Made by a program: the position numbers and the translations under genes | In this document: positions 1 to 9,142 of the stretch, one piece after another | How positions within the stretch are numbered: position 1 is the stretch's first letter | Layout: each line of letters starts with the position of its first letter | Source: a virus | Virus record (IMG/VR): IMGVR_UViG_3300032309_002862 | Coordinates: 1-62,272 of that record | Length of the DNA: 62,272 nt | Reading direction: 5' to 3' (one strand) | Notes under the pieces: generated by a model | What the model was told of the DNA's origin: nothing | What the model saw: only the letters and a program-made list of their open reading frames with translations | Databases searched by the model: none

Positions 1-1
1 C

Positions 2-601
2 CGATCTGGAACATCGGGTTCTTCTGGAACAAGTGGTAGTTCAGGTTCTTCTGGAACAAGTGGTAGTTCAGGTTCTTCAGGAACATCAGGTTCTTCAGGA
101 ACATCAGGCTCAGCTGGTACATCAGGAGCTGCTGTGCTTGTTAATTTAGACACAACTACTGATGGTACCGCAGTTACTGGTACAACATCAAATACTGTAA
201 CTTCAAGTATTACGATTCCGGCTAACACTGTGGCAGTTGGTGATGTAATAAATATTAGGGTAAGATCGAGAAAAACCGGAACAGCCGGAACTATTACAAT
301 GAGATGGTATGTTAATACTTCAGCTGCAATTGGAGGGTCAACAGTAGGTACTAGTACAACTCCCGTAGCGGCAAATATATATATACAGATGTCCAGGTCA
401 TTAGCAGTTAAGTCCGCAACTGTTACAGAAGCTTATCAAGGTGGGGGAGCCACATTGGTTGACGATGTTGCATTTACAGCATCGCCAACTAATAATAATA
501 TAGACTGGACCGTTCAGCAATTTTTCGTAGTAGCACTTCAAAACGGTGCTACTGGTGATAGTTCACTAAGTTCATTCATAAGTATACAAATATACAAATA
601 A
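2..601 (+). CDS. Collagen-like tail fibre or virion surface protein, C-terminal 199 residues (5' partial)
   Basis: The reading frame is open from the first bases of the window, so the gene begins upstream and only its C-terminal end is seen. The visible part opens with 14 perfect Gly-X-Y triplets (GTS, GSS, GSA, GAA) at 8-133. A non-repetitive domain of about 155 residues follows, rich in Thr, Ser, Val and Ile with an alternating beta pattern, ending in SSLSSFISIQIYK. Collagen-like Gly-X-Y stalks followed by a compact beta trimerisation or receptor-binding head are common in phage tail fibres; here the assignment rests on architecture, not a recognised domain. A GTG at 134 could be mistaken for the start, but the frame continues upstream without a stop. 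The next region is a glycan-synthesis cassette, which makes this Ser/Thr-rich stalk a possible glycan acceptor (inference). Confidence 0.75.
   Translation, partial: RSGTSGSSGTSGSSGSSGTSGSSGSSGTSGSSGTSGSAGTSGAAVLVNLDTTTDGTAVTGTTSNTVTSSITIPANTVAVGDVINIRVRSRKTGTAGTITMRWYVNTSAAIGGSTVGTSTTPVAANIYIQMSRSLAVKSATVTEAYQGGGATLVDDVAFTASPTNNNIDWTVQQFFVVALQNGATGDSSLSSFISIQIYK
8..133 (+). repeat. Gly-X-Y (collagen-like) coding repeat, 14 triplets
   Basis: Every third codon is Gly and the other two positions are Ser or Thr apart from three Ala near the end. At DNA level the 27-base block beginning GGTTCTTCTGGAACAAGTGG is repeated with little change, which implies recent expansion by slippage or unequal recombination. 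The array certainly extends upstream of the window. It is a protein repeat, not a CRISPR array or regulatory iteron. Confidence 0.85.
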
Positions 602-611
602 ACAGAGCGTA

Positions 612-809
612 ATGGATTATATAGAGATAAATAATAATATTATAACTTATAGAGGTTTTGAATACCGATATGAGTCTTATGAAAAGATTGATGATATGTG
701 TGTTCAGATCTACATGGGAGAGGGATTATATGCATTTATGGGTAATAATACTACAATTAATAATGTACTTTGTAAAAATGCTGATGAAATAATAAGTCGT
801 CTACCATAA
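612..809 (+). CDS. Small unknown protein (65 aa)
   Basis: A 65-residue acidic protein (MDYIEINNN...IISRLP) beginning 10 bases after the fibre gene. It has no signal peptide or membrane segment. The aromatic-rich core (YRGFEYRYESYEKID) and the repeated N and I residues suggest a small folded domain, but I do not recognise a family. It sits between the fibre gene and a coding remnant, so it could be a fibre accessory protein or chaperone (inference from position only). Its stop codon is followed at once, in the same frame, by 41 further sense codons described separately. Confidence 0.55.
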   Translation: MDYIEINNNIITYRGFEYRYESYEKIDDMCVQIYMGEGLYAFMGNNTTINNVLCKNADEIISRLP

Positions 810-935
810 TATAGCACGGCAACGTCAAGGTCCTTCTCATATAATATAGGTTCAACAATAGGTACTGATGTAGGGGATATAAGATGGACCTCCCATATAG
901 AGGATGTTGAGATAGCAGTTCCTATAGCTCAGTAA
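810..935 (+). pseudogene. Orphan C-terminal coding remnant of a structural protein
   Basis: Directly after the TAA at 807-809, in the same frame, 41 sense codons run to a TAA at 933-935. They encode a protein-like segment (YSTATSRSFSYN... to EIAVPIAQ) with Ser/Thr-rich and beta-strand-like composition resembling the ends of fibre proteins. There is no start codon near its beginning. The simplest reading is a leftover of a fibre gene whose end was displaced by insertion or recombination; stop-codon readthrough from the 65-residue gene is less likely. The gap 936-984 holds nothing else I can identify. Confidence 0.4.
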
Positions 936-984
936 TAAACGAAACAAAGATATCCCTTAATTGTATAACAAGTAAAGATACTTT

Positions 985-3675
985 GTGAAGAAATTATTGG
1001 TAATAACATCTCATCTGTCAACCGGTGGACTACCACAGGTTGCCTGTAAGAAAATAGAACTCTTAAAAGACGATTATACTATAAAGTGTGTTGAATATGG
1101 CTGTCATTCTTGGGATTTTGTTGTTCAGAAGAACAGGATTAAGAATTTGATAGGTGAGGAAAATCTCATTACTCTATGGGATGATAAAAATGTTTTAATC
1201 GATGTCATTAACGATTTCCAGCCTGATATTATATCGATGGAGGAGTTTCCTGAATTTTTCATGGATACTAATATCGCAAGACAAATCTATAAAAAGGATC
1301 GTCAGTATAAAATCTTTGAAACCACACACGACTCAAGTTTCAACCCGAGATCTAAAGTTTGGCTCCCCGATAAATTTATCTTCGTTAGTGTGTTTAATGC
1401 TATACAGTATTCAATGTTTGATGTACCTTATGATGTCATTGAATACCCTATTGAAAACAGAGAGAAGAGGAAGGACTTGTTCCAAGAAAAACTTGGATTC
1501 GATAAATCATGGAAACACGTTGTTAATATTGGATTATTTACTGAAAGAAAAAACCAAAAATACATTTTTGAAATTGCTCGTAAGTTAGAAAATAGTAAAA
1601 TTAAGTTTCATTTTATTGGTAATCAGGCAGATAACTTCAAAAGTTATTGGGAACCGTTGATGAATAATAAGCCTGAGAACTGTATTGTTTGGGGAGAAAA
1701 GGATAATGTAAATGAGTTTTTGGAAGCGTCCGATTTATTTATGTTCCCGTCAAAAGGAGATAGGAATAATAAAGAATTAAACCCAATTGCTATCAAGGAA
1801 GCGATTGAATATGGTATTCCAATGATGATGTATAACTTGGATGTGTATTGTGGAAAATATGATAAACTTCCTCAGGTTACATTTCTAACTGGAAACATAG
1901 ATGAAGATGTAAATAATATGCTGGACGTATTAAATCCTGTGGATATTGATTACATATTCGATTTTGGTTTTAATTGTGATAATAATCAGGTTACAATTGC
2001 CTATGATGTAAATAATATGCCGCATGTATTAAATGCCGGAGGTATTGATTCCCTATTCAATTTTGGTTTTAATGGTGATAATAATCAGATTACAATTAAC
2101 TATAACGGAAACCAAAAGCTTAATTTTAATGTTAGCATTAGGGATCTGACATCCAAAGCACCAATGTATTGGTTTAATTTACCTTTGGAACATCCGATAT
2201 TCTATTGGACGATGCCAATTCCTATTCATATTAAGAAATTTAAAGATAATCCTAATTTCAGAGGGTTTTTGATTGAGTTTTATGATTGTGAAACGAACGA
2301 ATTAGTTTTTGGGCAAGAATTAATAGTTAATAGTAATTTTCACCCGGGAATTCCTGAGTTTAAATTTAAACCTTTGGATTGTAATTACATTAATTATTAT
2401 GAGTTCTTTGTTGACAGATGCTATGATGGTTTAAACTTGGAAAACCTTGATACGGTAATTGATATTGGTGCGAACGTTGGATTATTTGCCAAGTATATGT
2501 ATTCGGTAAATGCTAATAAAGTCATTCTAGTTGAGGCAAACCCATATTTGAGGGATAGTATTGAATATCATTTAGATAATGATTTGGAAAAATCTGTTAT
2601 TTATATGAATCCTGTTTATAAAGAACATACTAAAATTGATTTCATGTTCTCAAAGGAAAATTCAACTATTGGTTCAAATGTTTTAAATGTTGATGGACAA
2701 TTAGACAGCGTTGTTAGTTGTGATACAATTACAATAGATGACATTTACAAGGATAATAATTACGGTAGAATATCGTTATTTAAATGTGATATTGAAGGTG
2801 GTGAATATCCTTTGTTTGAATCAATAACTGACGAACAAATTAATTTGGTTGACAGATTTATGATCGAGTTCCACGAAAACAATGATGGTGAAATTAATGT
2901 TATAATTGATAAACTTGAAAAGAATAATTTTGAATATGAAATTATTGTTTTTGATGGTAGTAAAAAAACTAAATCAGATAAGCACACTAAACACGGAGTT
3001 ATCTTTGCTAAACCAAAGAATGTTAAGGTAAGAAAACCTGGTACTTTAGCATCATCTGTTTATGACGTAACGAAAAATTTTGAAGAACGATTAGCGGAGT
3101 ATACAGGAGCACCTTATGCGGTTACTGTGGATAATCAAAGTAACGCTTTATTTTTAGCGTTGTATTATGAAAAGATTACTGGTAAAACAATTAAAATACC
3201 AAGTAGAACATATCCATCAGTTCCTTGTGAGATTATTCATGCTGGTGGTAAAGTTGAGTTTGAACCTGTTCAGGGAACAACACTGAAAGGTGCTTACCAA
3301 CTATACCCAACAAATGTTTGGGATTCTGCTTTAAGATTTACTAGTGATATGTATACACCAGGAACACACATGTGTGTATCATTTACTGGTCCATATAAAC
3401 ACTTAAAACTGGGTAAGGGTGGTGCAATATTAACTGATGACTTTGAAGCTTATAAGTGGTTTAAACGAGCTAGATACTCGGGTAGAAATGAAGTTTCATA
3501 TCATGATGATAATTTTGATATGCTAGGCTGGAATTTTTATATGATGCCTGAAATTGCTTCAAGAGGTTTATTACTTATGAACCAGTTTTATAATATGGAC
3601 GGAACACCTAAACATAATGATGATTTAGAATTACCTTATCCTGATTTATCGAAATTCAATGTTTATCAAAAATGA
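985..3675 (+). CDS. Trifunctional fusion: GT4-like glycosyltransferase + FkbM methyltransferase + DegT-like aminotransferase
   Basis: An 896-residue protein starting at GTG (MKKLLVITSHLSTGG). Residues about 1-305 look like a GT-B glycosyltransferase of family 4: the N-terminal GG loop, and a C-terminal half with NIGLFTERKNQ and ASDLFMFPS...NPIAIKEAIEYG. Residues about 308-373 are a 33-residue tandem duplication. A beta-rich linker follows. Residues about 489-640 are an FkbM-type SAM methyltransferase (VIDIGANVGLFAKY, VEANP, KCDIEGGEYPLF). From about 682 to the end is a DegT/DnrJ/EryC1-type PLP aminotransferase fragment (TVDNQSNALFLALY, a candidate PLP lysine in GPYKHL, then KGGAILTDD). At roughly 215 residues that last domain is shorter than the usual 350-400 of the family, so activity is uncertain. 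It opens the cassette and overlaps the next gene by 4 bases. Confidence 0.75.
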   Translation: MKKLLVITSHLSTGGLPQVACKKIELLKDDYTIKCVEYGCHSWDFVVQKNRIKNLIGEENLITLWDDKNVLIDVINDFQPDIISMEEFPEFFMDTNIARQIYKKDRQYKIFETTHDSSFNPRSKVWLPDKFIFVSVFNAIQYSMFDVPYDVIEYPIENREKRKDLFQEKLGFDKSWKHVVNIGLFTERKNQKYIFEIARKLENSKIKFHFIGNQADNFKSYWEPLMNNKPENCIVWGEKDNVNEFLEASDLFMFPSKGDRNNKELNPIAIKEAIEYGIPMMMYNLDVYCGKYDKLPQVTFLTGNIDEDVNNMLDVLNPVDIDYIFDFGFNCDNNQVTIAYDVNNMPHVLNAGGIDSLFNFGFNGDNNQITINYNGNQKLNFNVSIRDLTSKAPMYWFNLPLEHPIFYWTMPIPIHIKKFKDNPNFRGFLIEFYDCETNELVFGQELIVNSNFHPGIPEFKFKPLDCNYINYYEFFVDRCYDGLNLENLDTVIDIGANVGLFAKYMYSVNANKVILVEANPYLRDSIEYHLDNDLEKSVIYMNPVYKEHTKIDFMFSKENSTIGSNVLNVDGQLDSVVSCDTITIDDIYKDNNYGRISLFKCDIEGGEYPLFESITDEQINLVDRFMIEFHENNDGEINVIIDKLEKNNFEYEIIVFDGSKKTKSDKHTKHGVIFAKPKNVKVRKPGTLASSVYDVTKNFEERLAEYTGAPYAVTVDNQSNALFLALYYEKITGKTIKIPSRTYPSVPCEIIHAGGKVEFEPVQGTTLKGAYQLYPTNVWDSALRFTSDMYTPGTHMCVSFTGPYKHLKLGKGGAILTDDFEAYKWFKRARYSGRNEVSYHDDNFDMLGWNFYMMPEIASRGLLLMNQFYNMDGTPKHNDDLELPYPDLSKFNVYQK
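1906..2103 (+). repeat. Tandem 99-bp in-frame duplication inside the fusion gene
   Basis: Bases 1906-2004 and 2005-2103 are two copies of a 99-base unit starting GATGTAAATAATATG and ending in TAT. By eye about 83 of 99 positions match. Each encodes 33 residues (DVNNM..VLN....DFGFN.DNNQ.TI.Y). The unit links the GT4 domain to the following beta-rich linker. Confidence 0.85.
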
Positions 3676-4475
3676 AAGAAATAAATTGTGTATTTTCTGT
3701 AGGATACCGATGTAATTCTGTTCAGTTTTTAAGAAGATTTGAAGTGTCAAAATTTTCAGGGCCTTTTGACTGGATGTATATTGATTTAGAAACATCATTG
3801 ATGAATATACATAATAGGTTTGAATTTTATTTAGATGATATTGTTATTTTAAACAAAAATGAGAATGAGTTAATTAATATTAAAAATAAAAATTTCGAAT
3901 CGATTAATCCCGATATATTGAAATTATACAATTCCAATATATCATATATGAATGAAGATTATTTTAAAACTAGATTACCTATAAATCAAAATTTTACAAT
4001 TGTAAATTCAAGTGATCTATATGAATGGAATAGGATTTGTGTTTTTCTACATAATGATTTAACCTCTGATGCTGAAGTTAATAAACTTAAAATTAGAATT
4101 GATAGGTTAAATGAGGTGATGGATAAAGATAAAAATAAAGTAATGTTATTTTACATATCCAAAATAATTGAATCAAAAACAATAGATGAAGAGATTAATG
4201 AAATATATTCATTAGTTAAAAAATATAATATAGAATCAAGTTTAGTTTCAATATTATGTACACCAAATTATAATGATGATATAAAAGTTATCGATAATTG
4301 CTTTTTTATTATTAAAAATGTACCTGATTACACCCATCAATTTGAAAATAACAAAACAGATAATAATTTTGAATGGTTAGAATATGGAATGCATGGGATC
4401 AATTTTGAAAAAGAATATGAAATAATAAGAAACAATTTTGATTTATCTAACTTGTTAAATAAAGAAGAAGTTTAA
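3672..4475 (+). CDS. DUF1796-type (putative papain-like cysteine peptidase fold) protein
   Basis: A 267-residue protein starting with an ATGA overlap to the upstream gene. Its N-terminus (VFSVGYRCNSVQFLRRF, then KFSGPFDWMYIDL) matches the DUF1796 signature, in which a Gly-x-x-Cys is followed by an LRR stretch and G-P-F-D-W. DUF1796 is predicted to have a papain-like cysteine peptidase fold and is often found in polysaccharide or capsule clusters; its biochemical role is not established. The rest is very Asn/Ile/Lys-rich with low GC. No signal peptide or membrane segment is seen. Its place inside the cassette suggests a part in glycan assembly or glycoprotein handling (inference). Confidence 0.65.
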   Translation: MKEINCVFSVGYRCNSVQFLRRFEVSKFSGPFDWMYIDLETSLMNIHNRFEFYLDDIVILNKNENELINIKNKNFESINPDILKLYNSNISYMNEDYFKTRLPINQNFTIVNSSDLYEWNRICVFLHNDLTSDAEVNKLKIRIDRLNEVMDKDKNKVMLFYISKIIESKTIDEEINEIYSLVKKYNIESSLVSILCTPNYNDDIKVIDNCFFIIKNVPDYTHQFENNKTDNNFEWLEYGMHGINFEKEYEIIRNNFDLSNLLNKEEV

Positions 4476-4503
4476 AATTGAATATAATGGAAAAATGGAT
4501 AGA

Positions 4504-5397
4504 ATGAAAATTGCAATTACAGGATCCAAAGGATTCATTGGCTCGTGGTTAATGAATGAATTAGAACAAAACGGACATGAAGTTCACGGTATAGATATAA
4601 ATGATGATCAACAATCTGACTTACTACAACCAAATGTGTTTAAAAACTGGATAGAAAAAATTAAACCAGATGTTTGTTATCACTTGTCAGCTCAAGTTGG
4701 GCGATTGTTTGGTGAAAAAGACGTTGTTCATACAATAAGGCAGAATGCTGAAATTTCAGCAGTTGTTGCTAAATGGTGCGGTGAATTTGGTATTAGACTA
4801 GCTTACGTTTCAACCAGTGAGGTTTACGGGGATCAAGCAGAAAGTACTTGTGATGAGTATGGTAAGTTATTACTTCCACATAATTTATATGGTTTGTCTA
4901 AAAGATGGGGTGAGGAAGTTTCTCAACTTTTTGCCCCAAAGGATTTAGTCATTGCTCGATTATCCATGCCATATGGACCTGGTGTTCCTCCTGGTAAAGG
5001 TAGAAGAGCGATGGATACTATGTTGTGGCAAGCTTATCATAGACTACCAATTACTGTGCATCAAGGTTCTGAAAGATCCTGGTGTTGGGTGGGAGACACT
5101 GTTAAAGCTTTAAGAATGATTATCGAAAATCCATCTCCCGGGGTCTATAACATAGGTAGAGATGATGACCCAAGATCAATGTTAGAAATTGCACAAAGAG
5201 CGTGTCAATTATCTGATGCCTCTGAGGACTTAATTCAATTAGTTCCTGCGCCCGCAATGCAAACTGTTATAAAGAGATTATCAACGGATAGAATTAGAAG
5301 TTTGGGCTGGGAACCAACGGTTGAACTTGAAGAAGGTATAAAAATAGTTTATGAATGGATCAAAAAGTTTGATATCAACAGTGTTGAACATCCATAA
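4504..5397 (+). CDS. NAD(P)-dependent sugar epimerase/dehydratase (extended SDR)
   Basis: About 297 residues if it starts at the ATG at 4504 (MKIAITGSKGFIGSW); an in-frame ATG at 4495 would add three residues. I prefer 4504 because family members usually begin a few residues before the Rossmann strand. The nucleotide-binding GxxGxxG (GSKGFIG), the SEVYGDQ strand and the catalytic YxxxK (YGLSK) are all present, and residues after about 210 carry the usual substrate-binding half (VYNIGRDDDPRSMLEIA). Extended SDRs of this type convert nucleotide sugars, for example by 4-epimerisation or 4,6-dehydration; the exact substrate cannot be read from sequence. It probably supplies a donor sugar for the neighbouring transferases. 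Confidence 0.85.
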   Translation: MKIAITGSKGFIGSWLMNELEQNGHEVHGIDINDDQQSDLLQPNVFKNWIEKIKPDVCYHLSAQVGRLFGEKDVVHTIRQNAEISAVVAKWCGEFGIRLAYVSTSEVYGDQAESTCDEYGKLLLPHNLYGLSKRWGEEVSQLFAPKDLVIARLSMPYGPGVPPGKGRRAMDTMLWQAYHRLPITVHQGSERSWCWVGDTVKALRMIIENPSPGVYNIGRDDDPRSMLEIAQRACQLSDASEDLIQLVPAPAMQTVIKRLSTDRIRSLGWEPTVELEEGIKIVYEWIKKFDINSVEHP

Positions 5398-5412
5398 TTT
5401 TTGTTATTAAAA

Positions 5413-7935
5413 ATGAAAATATCTCTTGTATTATTACATTATAATAGAAAGAATCTTCTTATAAAGACATTAGATTCAATAATGAATTCTTCTGTTAGTA
5501 AGAATGATTTAGAAATAATTATAATTGACGATGCAAGCATCGAAGAACATAGTATTAAAGAAATTGATAGTTTGTTTCCTGAACTAAAAATCAAAACTCA
5601 TTTTTTTAATTACGAAGAAAAATGGTGGTTGTGTCCAGTCATACCACTAAACAAAGGAATATCTATGGCAACTGGTGATGTTGTTGTTTTTCTTTGTGGG
5701 GAATGCATGTTGATTGGTGATGTCATTTTGGACATCAAAAAAAGAATTAAACCAAATGATTATTTAGTTTATGCAGCTTTATCACTAACAAAAGAAGAAA
5801 CAGATTTCATCTCTTTACTGAGTTATCCTGAGATTTTAAACTTAAATCTCGAAGGCAATATGTGGTATCAACACAGTATTCATAATAATTTGCAATTAAA
5901 TTTTTGCACAGCAATTTGTAAGAGTGATTTAGACGAGCTTGGTGGTTTTGATGAGAGGTATGGATGGGGAGTTGATTTTGGTGATGGGGATTTTATACGA
6001 AGAATCAAAAGAAAGGGTATGAATATAACTTCGATAGATAATCCACTTACCTATCATCAACATCATGAAAAAGTAATTTATATAGAAACCGAACAAAGAA
6101 GATACAAGTTTCCGCCAAAAAATCAAATTTTTGATGAAAAACTCTACGATTATGTCTTAAGTAATGAACCTAATAACATAAAAGTCATAAATTCATTTAC
6201 TTCTATGAGAGTAGATAAAATAATATTCTCCATTGATGATAATCCCGAATATGATGGATTTTGGGAAATTAACTCTGAAATATGTAAAAATAAATTAGGT
6301 ATCACTCCTGTTTTATTTAGAATTACTGATAATGATAGCGATTTTTATGAAGATACCTGGGGTATTGTTAAGAATGTTAAAGCAATTCCTAATATAAATA
6401 CGGGATTCCAAGCTCAGATATACCGAATGTACGCGACTAAGTTTTTTGAAAATGAATGTGTGATGACTAATGATATTGACATGTTACTTTTCAACAAAGA
6501 TTTTATCACTGAAAATATTAAAGATATCCCTGCTGGTGATTTAGTTATTTTAAATAGTGATGCTTATGATCCAGTAAGACCTGAATGTGTTGGTGTATAC
6601 TCAGGTCCTGATAGATATCCAATTTGTTATGTTGTTGGTAAAGGTTCGACTTTCAATAAAATAATAAATAACAATGTTTCTTTTGATGAGTATTGTAATA
6701 GACTTATTAAGTTAGATTTAAACTGGGACACTGATGAAATTTATTTTGGTAAATGTGTTAATTCACAAAAAGAAGTTACCGTACATAAAGTGATAAGAGG
6801 GTATAGTACTAATTTCTTTTGTCCTAATAGAATTGAGAAACATAATTTTAATAATTCAGGAATATTCTCGATTGATTTAGAAAAAAATATTAATTTGGAT
6901 ACCTTTATAGATTGTCATTGTGCTCGGCCTTATATACAACATAAAATTGCGATTGATAATATTAAAAATGCTATATTGAAAAAAGAAAAAAAAGAAATTT
7001 ATTTAATCGGATGTCATATTGAAAATGAACGACAAAAAGAATTACTTTATGAGTTAGTTGAATTTTTAGAAAAAAATAACAAAAAATTTGTTTTAACTAG
7101 TCATACAACTATACCTGATGACATTATCAAAAAAAGTGTCGGGTTTATATATGATTCGGATAATCCAAAATATAAAACTTGGGATCTTAAAGGATTTCCT
7201 AAATTTGTTTTCCGGAATGAAAATTTCAACATTGAATCCCCCTATATTACTTATGGGGCATCAGATTACTACCACGTTGGAGTTATTAGATTAATTATTA
7301 ATGGTTTAAAATATCTTAAAACACTTGATTATGATATAGTTCATTGGATTGAGTATGATTCAATACCTGTCACCGAGATGGATACTAAAGCTAATGAATT
7401 ATTGAATGAAAATGATTTTATTTTTTATGGTATAGGTACAAGATTTTCGTTTAATTTGTCTAAAGTAAATGATGAATTTATTAGTATGGACAACGATGAA
7501 ATATTTAAAAATCTATCAGAAAATAACTATTTGGCGGAACAACTGATTGGTAATAAATTGACTAGTGGTGTTAAAAAAACTATTTTCTTAAATGAAGAAG
7601 ATAGATTTCTTTGGGGTAGATATTCACAAAATTTTAACAATCAAAAAATAAATTTTAGTTTATTTGAGAGCGGGAATGATGTTAATATTTTCATAACTAA
7701 TATTTCTAGTGATGTTGTAAATGTTTTAATTGAGCATAGAAATGAAAACATAAGTAAAATAGAGATTTACCCTAATGTATGGTTTTTAAGACAAATTTGT
7801 TTTATCGGGGATGCCGGTGATTTAAAGATTTCACTTATTGAAAAAGACAATAAAACTGCTATTATGGATGAAAATTTAGGTGACCCTAAAAAATACGAAT
7901 CGATAGTTAAGTCAGTTAATTTTATTGGGAAATAA
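5413..7935 (+). CDS. Large GT2 glycosyltransferase with additional GT-like domains (840 aa)
   Basis: I take the ATG at 5413 (MKISLVLLHYNRKNLL) rather than the in-frame TTG at 5401, because the GT-A fold starts right there. Residues about 1-240 are a GT2 domain: VLLHYNRKNLLIKTLDSI, IIIDDAS, and the acceptor-site region GGFDERYGWGVDFGDGDFIRR. Residues about 250-500 look like a second GT-A-type domain, with TNDIDMLLFN as a DxD-like element. A third block from about 527 (IYLIGCHIENERQKELL) resembles the C-terminal block of the GT2 protein at 9139. No membrane segments are visible, so a cytoplasmic, soluble multi-step glycosyltransferase is likely. The stop overlaps the start of the next gene by one base (TAATG). 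Confidence 0.75.
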   Translation: MKISLVLLHYNRKNLLIKTLDSIMNSSVSKNDLEIIIIDDASIEEHSIKEIDSLFPELKIKTHFFNYEEKWWLCPVIPLNKGISMATGDVVVFLCGECMLIGDVILDIKKRIKPNDYLVYAALSLTKEETDFISLLSYPEILNLNLEGNMWYQHSIHNNLQLNFCTAICKSDLDELGGFDERYGWGVDFGDGDFIRRIKRKGMNITSIDNPLTYHQHHEKVIYIETEQRRYKFPPKNQIFDEKLYDYVLSNEPNNIKVINSFTSMRVDKIIFSIDDNPEYDGFWEINSEICKNKLGITPVLFRITDNDSDFYEDTWGIVKNVKAIPNINTGFQAQIYRMYATKFFENECVMTNDIDMLLFNKDFITENIKDIPAGDLVILNSDAYDPVRPECVGVYSGPDRYPICYVVGKGSTFNKIINNNVSFDEYCNRLIKLDLNWDTDEIYFGKCVNSQKEVTVHKVIRGYSTNFFCPNRIEKHNFNNSGIFSIDLEKNINLDTFIDCHCARPYIQHKIAIDNIKNAILKKEKKEIYLIGCHIENERQKELLYELVEFLEKNNKKFVLTSHTTIPDDIIKKSVGFIYDSDNPKYKTWDLKGFPKFVFRNENFNIESPYITYGASDYYHVGVIRLIINGLKYLKTLDYDIVHWIEYDSIPVTEMDTKANELLNENDFIFYGIGTRFSFNLSKVNDEFISMDNDEIFKNLSENNYLAEQLIGNKLTSGVKKTIFLNEEDRFLWGRYSQNFNNQKINFSLFESGNDVNIFITNISSDVVNVLIEHRNENISKIEIYPNVWFLRQICFIGDAGDLKISLIEKDNKTAIMDENLGDPKKYESIVKSVNFIGK

Positions 7936-8558
7936 TGATAGTAGGTTTTGAACAATATAGACATAAGTACAACTTTAATGTCACTGGTGTAATTCATGTT
8001 GGTGCCCATGTTGGTCAAGAGTATGATGAATATACAAGAACATTTGGTATGGTACCTACATACTGGTTTGAACCTATACCACATGTGTATAAAGAACTAT
8101 CTAAAAATTTAAATGGTAAACCTAATGCATTTTATTATAATGTTGCGATAGGTGAAAGAAATTGTGTACATGAAATGTATCTTGATGATGGTAATGAACA
8201 ACAAAGTTCTTCATTATTGAAACCAAAGGAACATCAAAGTTTTTACCCGCATATTAAATTTAGTGAAGAAAATACTATTAGCATTACTTTAAGTACATTA
8301 GATTTTTATGATATAACTTCCTGTAATGTTTTAGTTTTGGATACACAGGGATATGAGTTAAATGCTCTTAAAGGTTCAATTAATACTTTAAAGAATATTG
8401 ATTACATATTCACAGAGTTTAATCGGATTGAAATGTATGAGGGCTGTCCATCTATTGAGCAACTTGATGAATTTTTATCTCCATTTGGGTTTCAAAGACA
8501 AGAGACATGGGATGTTGACGGTGTTTGGGGTGATGCTTTTTATTTAAAAAGACTATGA
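7935..8558 (+). CDS. FkbM family SAM-dependent methyltransferase
   Basis: A 207-residue protein with the FkbM pattern: VIHVGAHVGQEYDEY (motif I), WFEPIPHVYKEL (the acidic SAM-ribose residue), and LDFYDITSCNVLVLDTQGYELNALKGS...IDYIFTEFN, the D-x-x-G-x-E segment typical of FkbM. These enzymes O-methylate sugars or polyketide hydroxyls; in a glycan cassette, sugar O-methylation is the natural reading. It is a full-length single-domain protein, unlike the FkbM domain inside the fusion at 985. Translationally coupled to both neighbours (TAATG upstream, 4-base overlap downstream). Confidence 0.85.
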   Translation: MIVGFEQYRHKYNFNVTGVIHVGAHVGQEYDEYTRTFGMVPTYWFEPIPHVYKELSKNLNGKPNAFYYNVAIGERNCVHEMYLDDGNEQQSSSLLKPKEHQSFYPHIKFSEENTISITLSTLDFYDITSCNVLVLDTQGYELNALKGSINTLKNIDYIFTEFNRIEMYEGCPSIEQLDEFLSPFGFQRQETWDVDGVWGDAFYLKRL

Positions 8559-9142
8559 TTAAGAAAGCGTTTATTGGTAATGGAGGTCATTTAAGGGAAG
8601 TAATTGCTCACACAAATTATGATGTAACTAGATTTGTTGAAGACGAGTATTTCAAAGGGGAATATAATACATTACCCTTATCACAATTTAATCCGAAAGA
8701 ATACTCTATTATGATTGCAATTGCTGATAGTCAAGTTAGGTCAAGAATTCAAAAATCACTACCTGAGGATACTAAATATTTTTCATTCATCCATCCATCT
8801 TCAATTTTATTGGACAGAAATATTGTAATTGGTGAGGGTTCATTTATCGGGGCTAATTGTATTATAACTACCAATGTTAAGATTGGTAATCACTCGATTT
8901 TAAATAGAAATGTTAATATCGGACATGATGTAGTCATAGGTGATTGCTTTAGTGCTATGGCGGGTTCCGTTGTTTCTGGGAATGTTTTAATTGGTGATAA
9001 TTGTTATATGGGTAACAATTCATCTATACGAGAAAAAATAACTATTTGTGATGATGTAATAATTGGGATGAACGGAAGTGTTGTTAAAAATATTAATAAA
9101 CCTGGAACCTATGTTGGGGTTCCCGCTAATAAAATTAAATGA
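8555..9142 (+). CDS. NeuD/PglD-like sugar O- or N-acyltransferase (left-handed beta-helix)
   Basis: A 195-residue protein with an N-terminal Rossmann-like region (KKAFIGNGGHLREVI) and, from about residue 80, hexapeptide repeats of the LbetaH fold (IVIGEGSFIGANCIITTNVKIGNHSI...), including NVNIGHDVVIGD with the catalytic-type His. It ends in PGTYVGVPANKIK, the usual end of this family. Such enzymes transfer acetyl or other acyl groups from CoA to amino or hydroxyl groups of nucleotide sugars. With the aminotransferase-like domain upstream, an acylated amino sugar is a plausible product (inference). Confidence 0.85.
   Translation: MIKKAFIGNGGHLREVIAHTNYDVTRFVEDEYFKGEYNTLPLSQFNPKEYSIMIAIADSQVRSRIQKSLPEDTKYFSFIHPSSILLDRNIVIGEGSFIGANCIITTNVKIGNHSILNRNVNIGHDVVIGDCFSAMAGSVVSGNVLIGDNCYMGNNSSIREKITICDDVIIGMNGSVVKNINKPGTYVGVPANKIK

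Noticed and set aside
1-133. Short direct DNA repeats as an attachment site or recombination hotspot element
   Set aside because: They follow the Gly-X-Y code exactly and are explained by a collagen-like stalk.
1202-1588. A 128-codon reading frame overlapping the GT4 domain
   Set aside because: It lies fully inside the 896-residue gene in another frame, with no conserved motif; the GT4 protein has clear family motifs.
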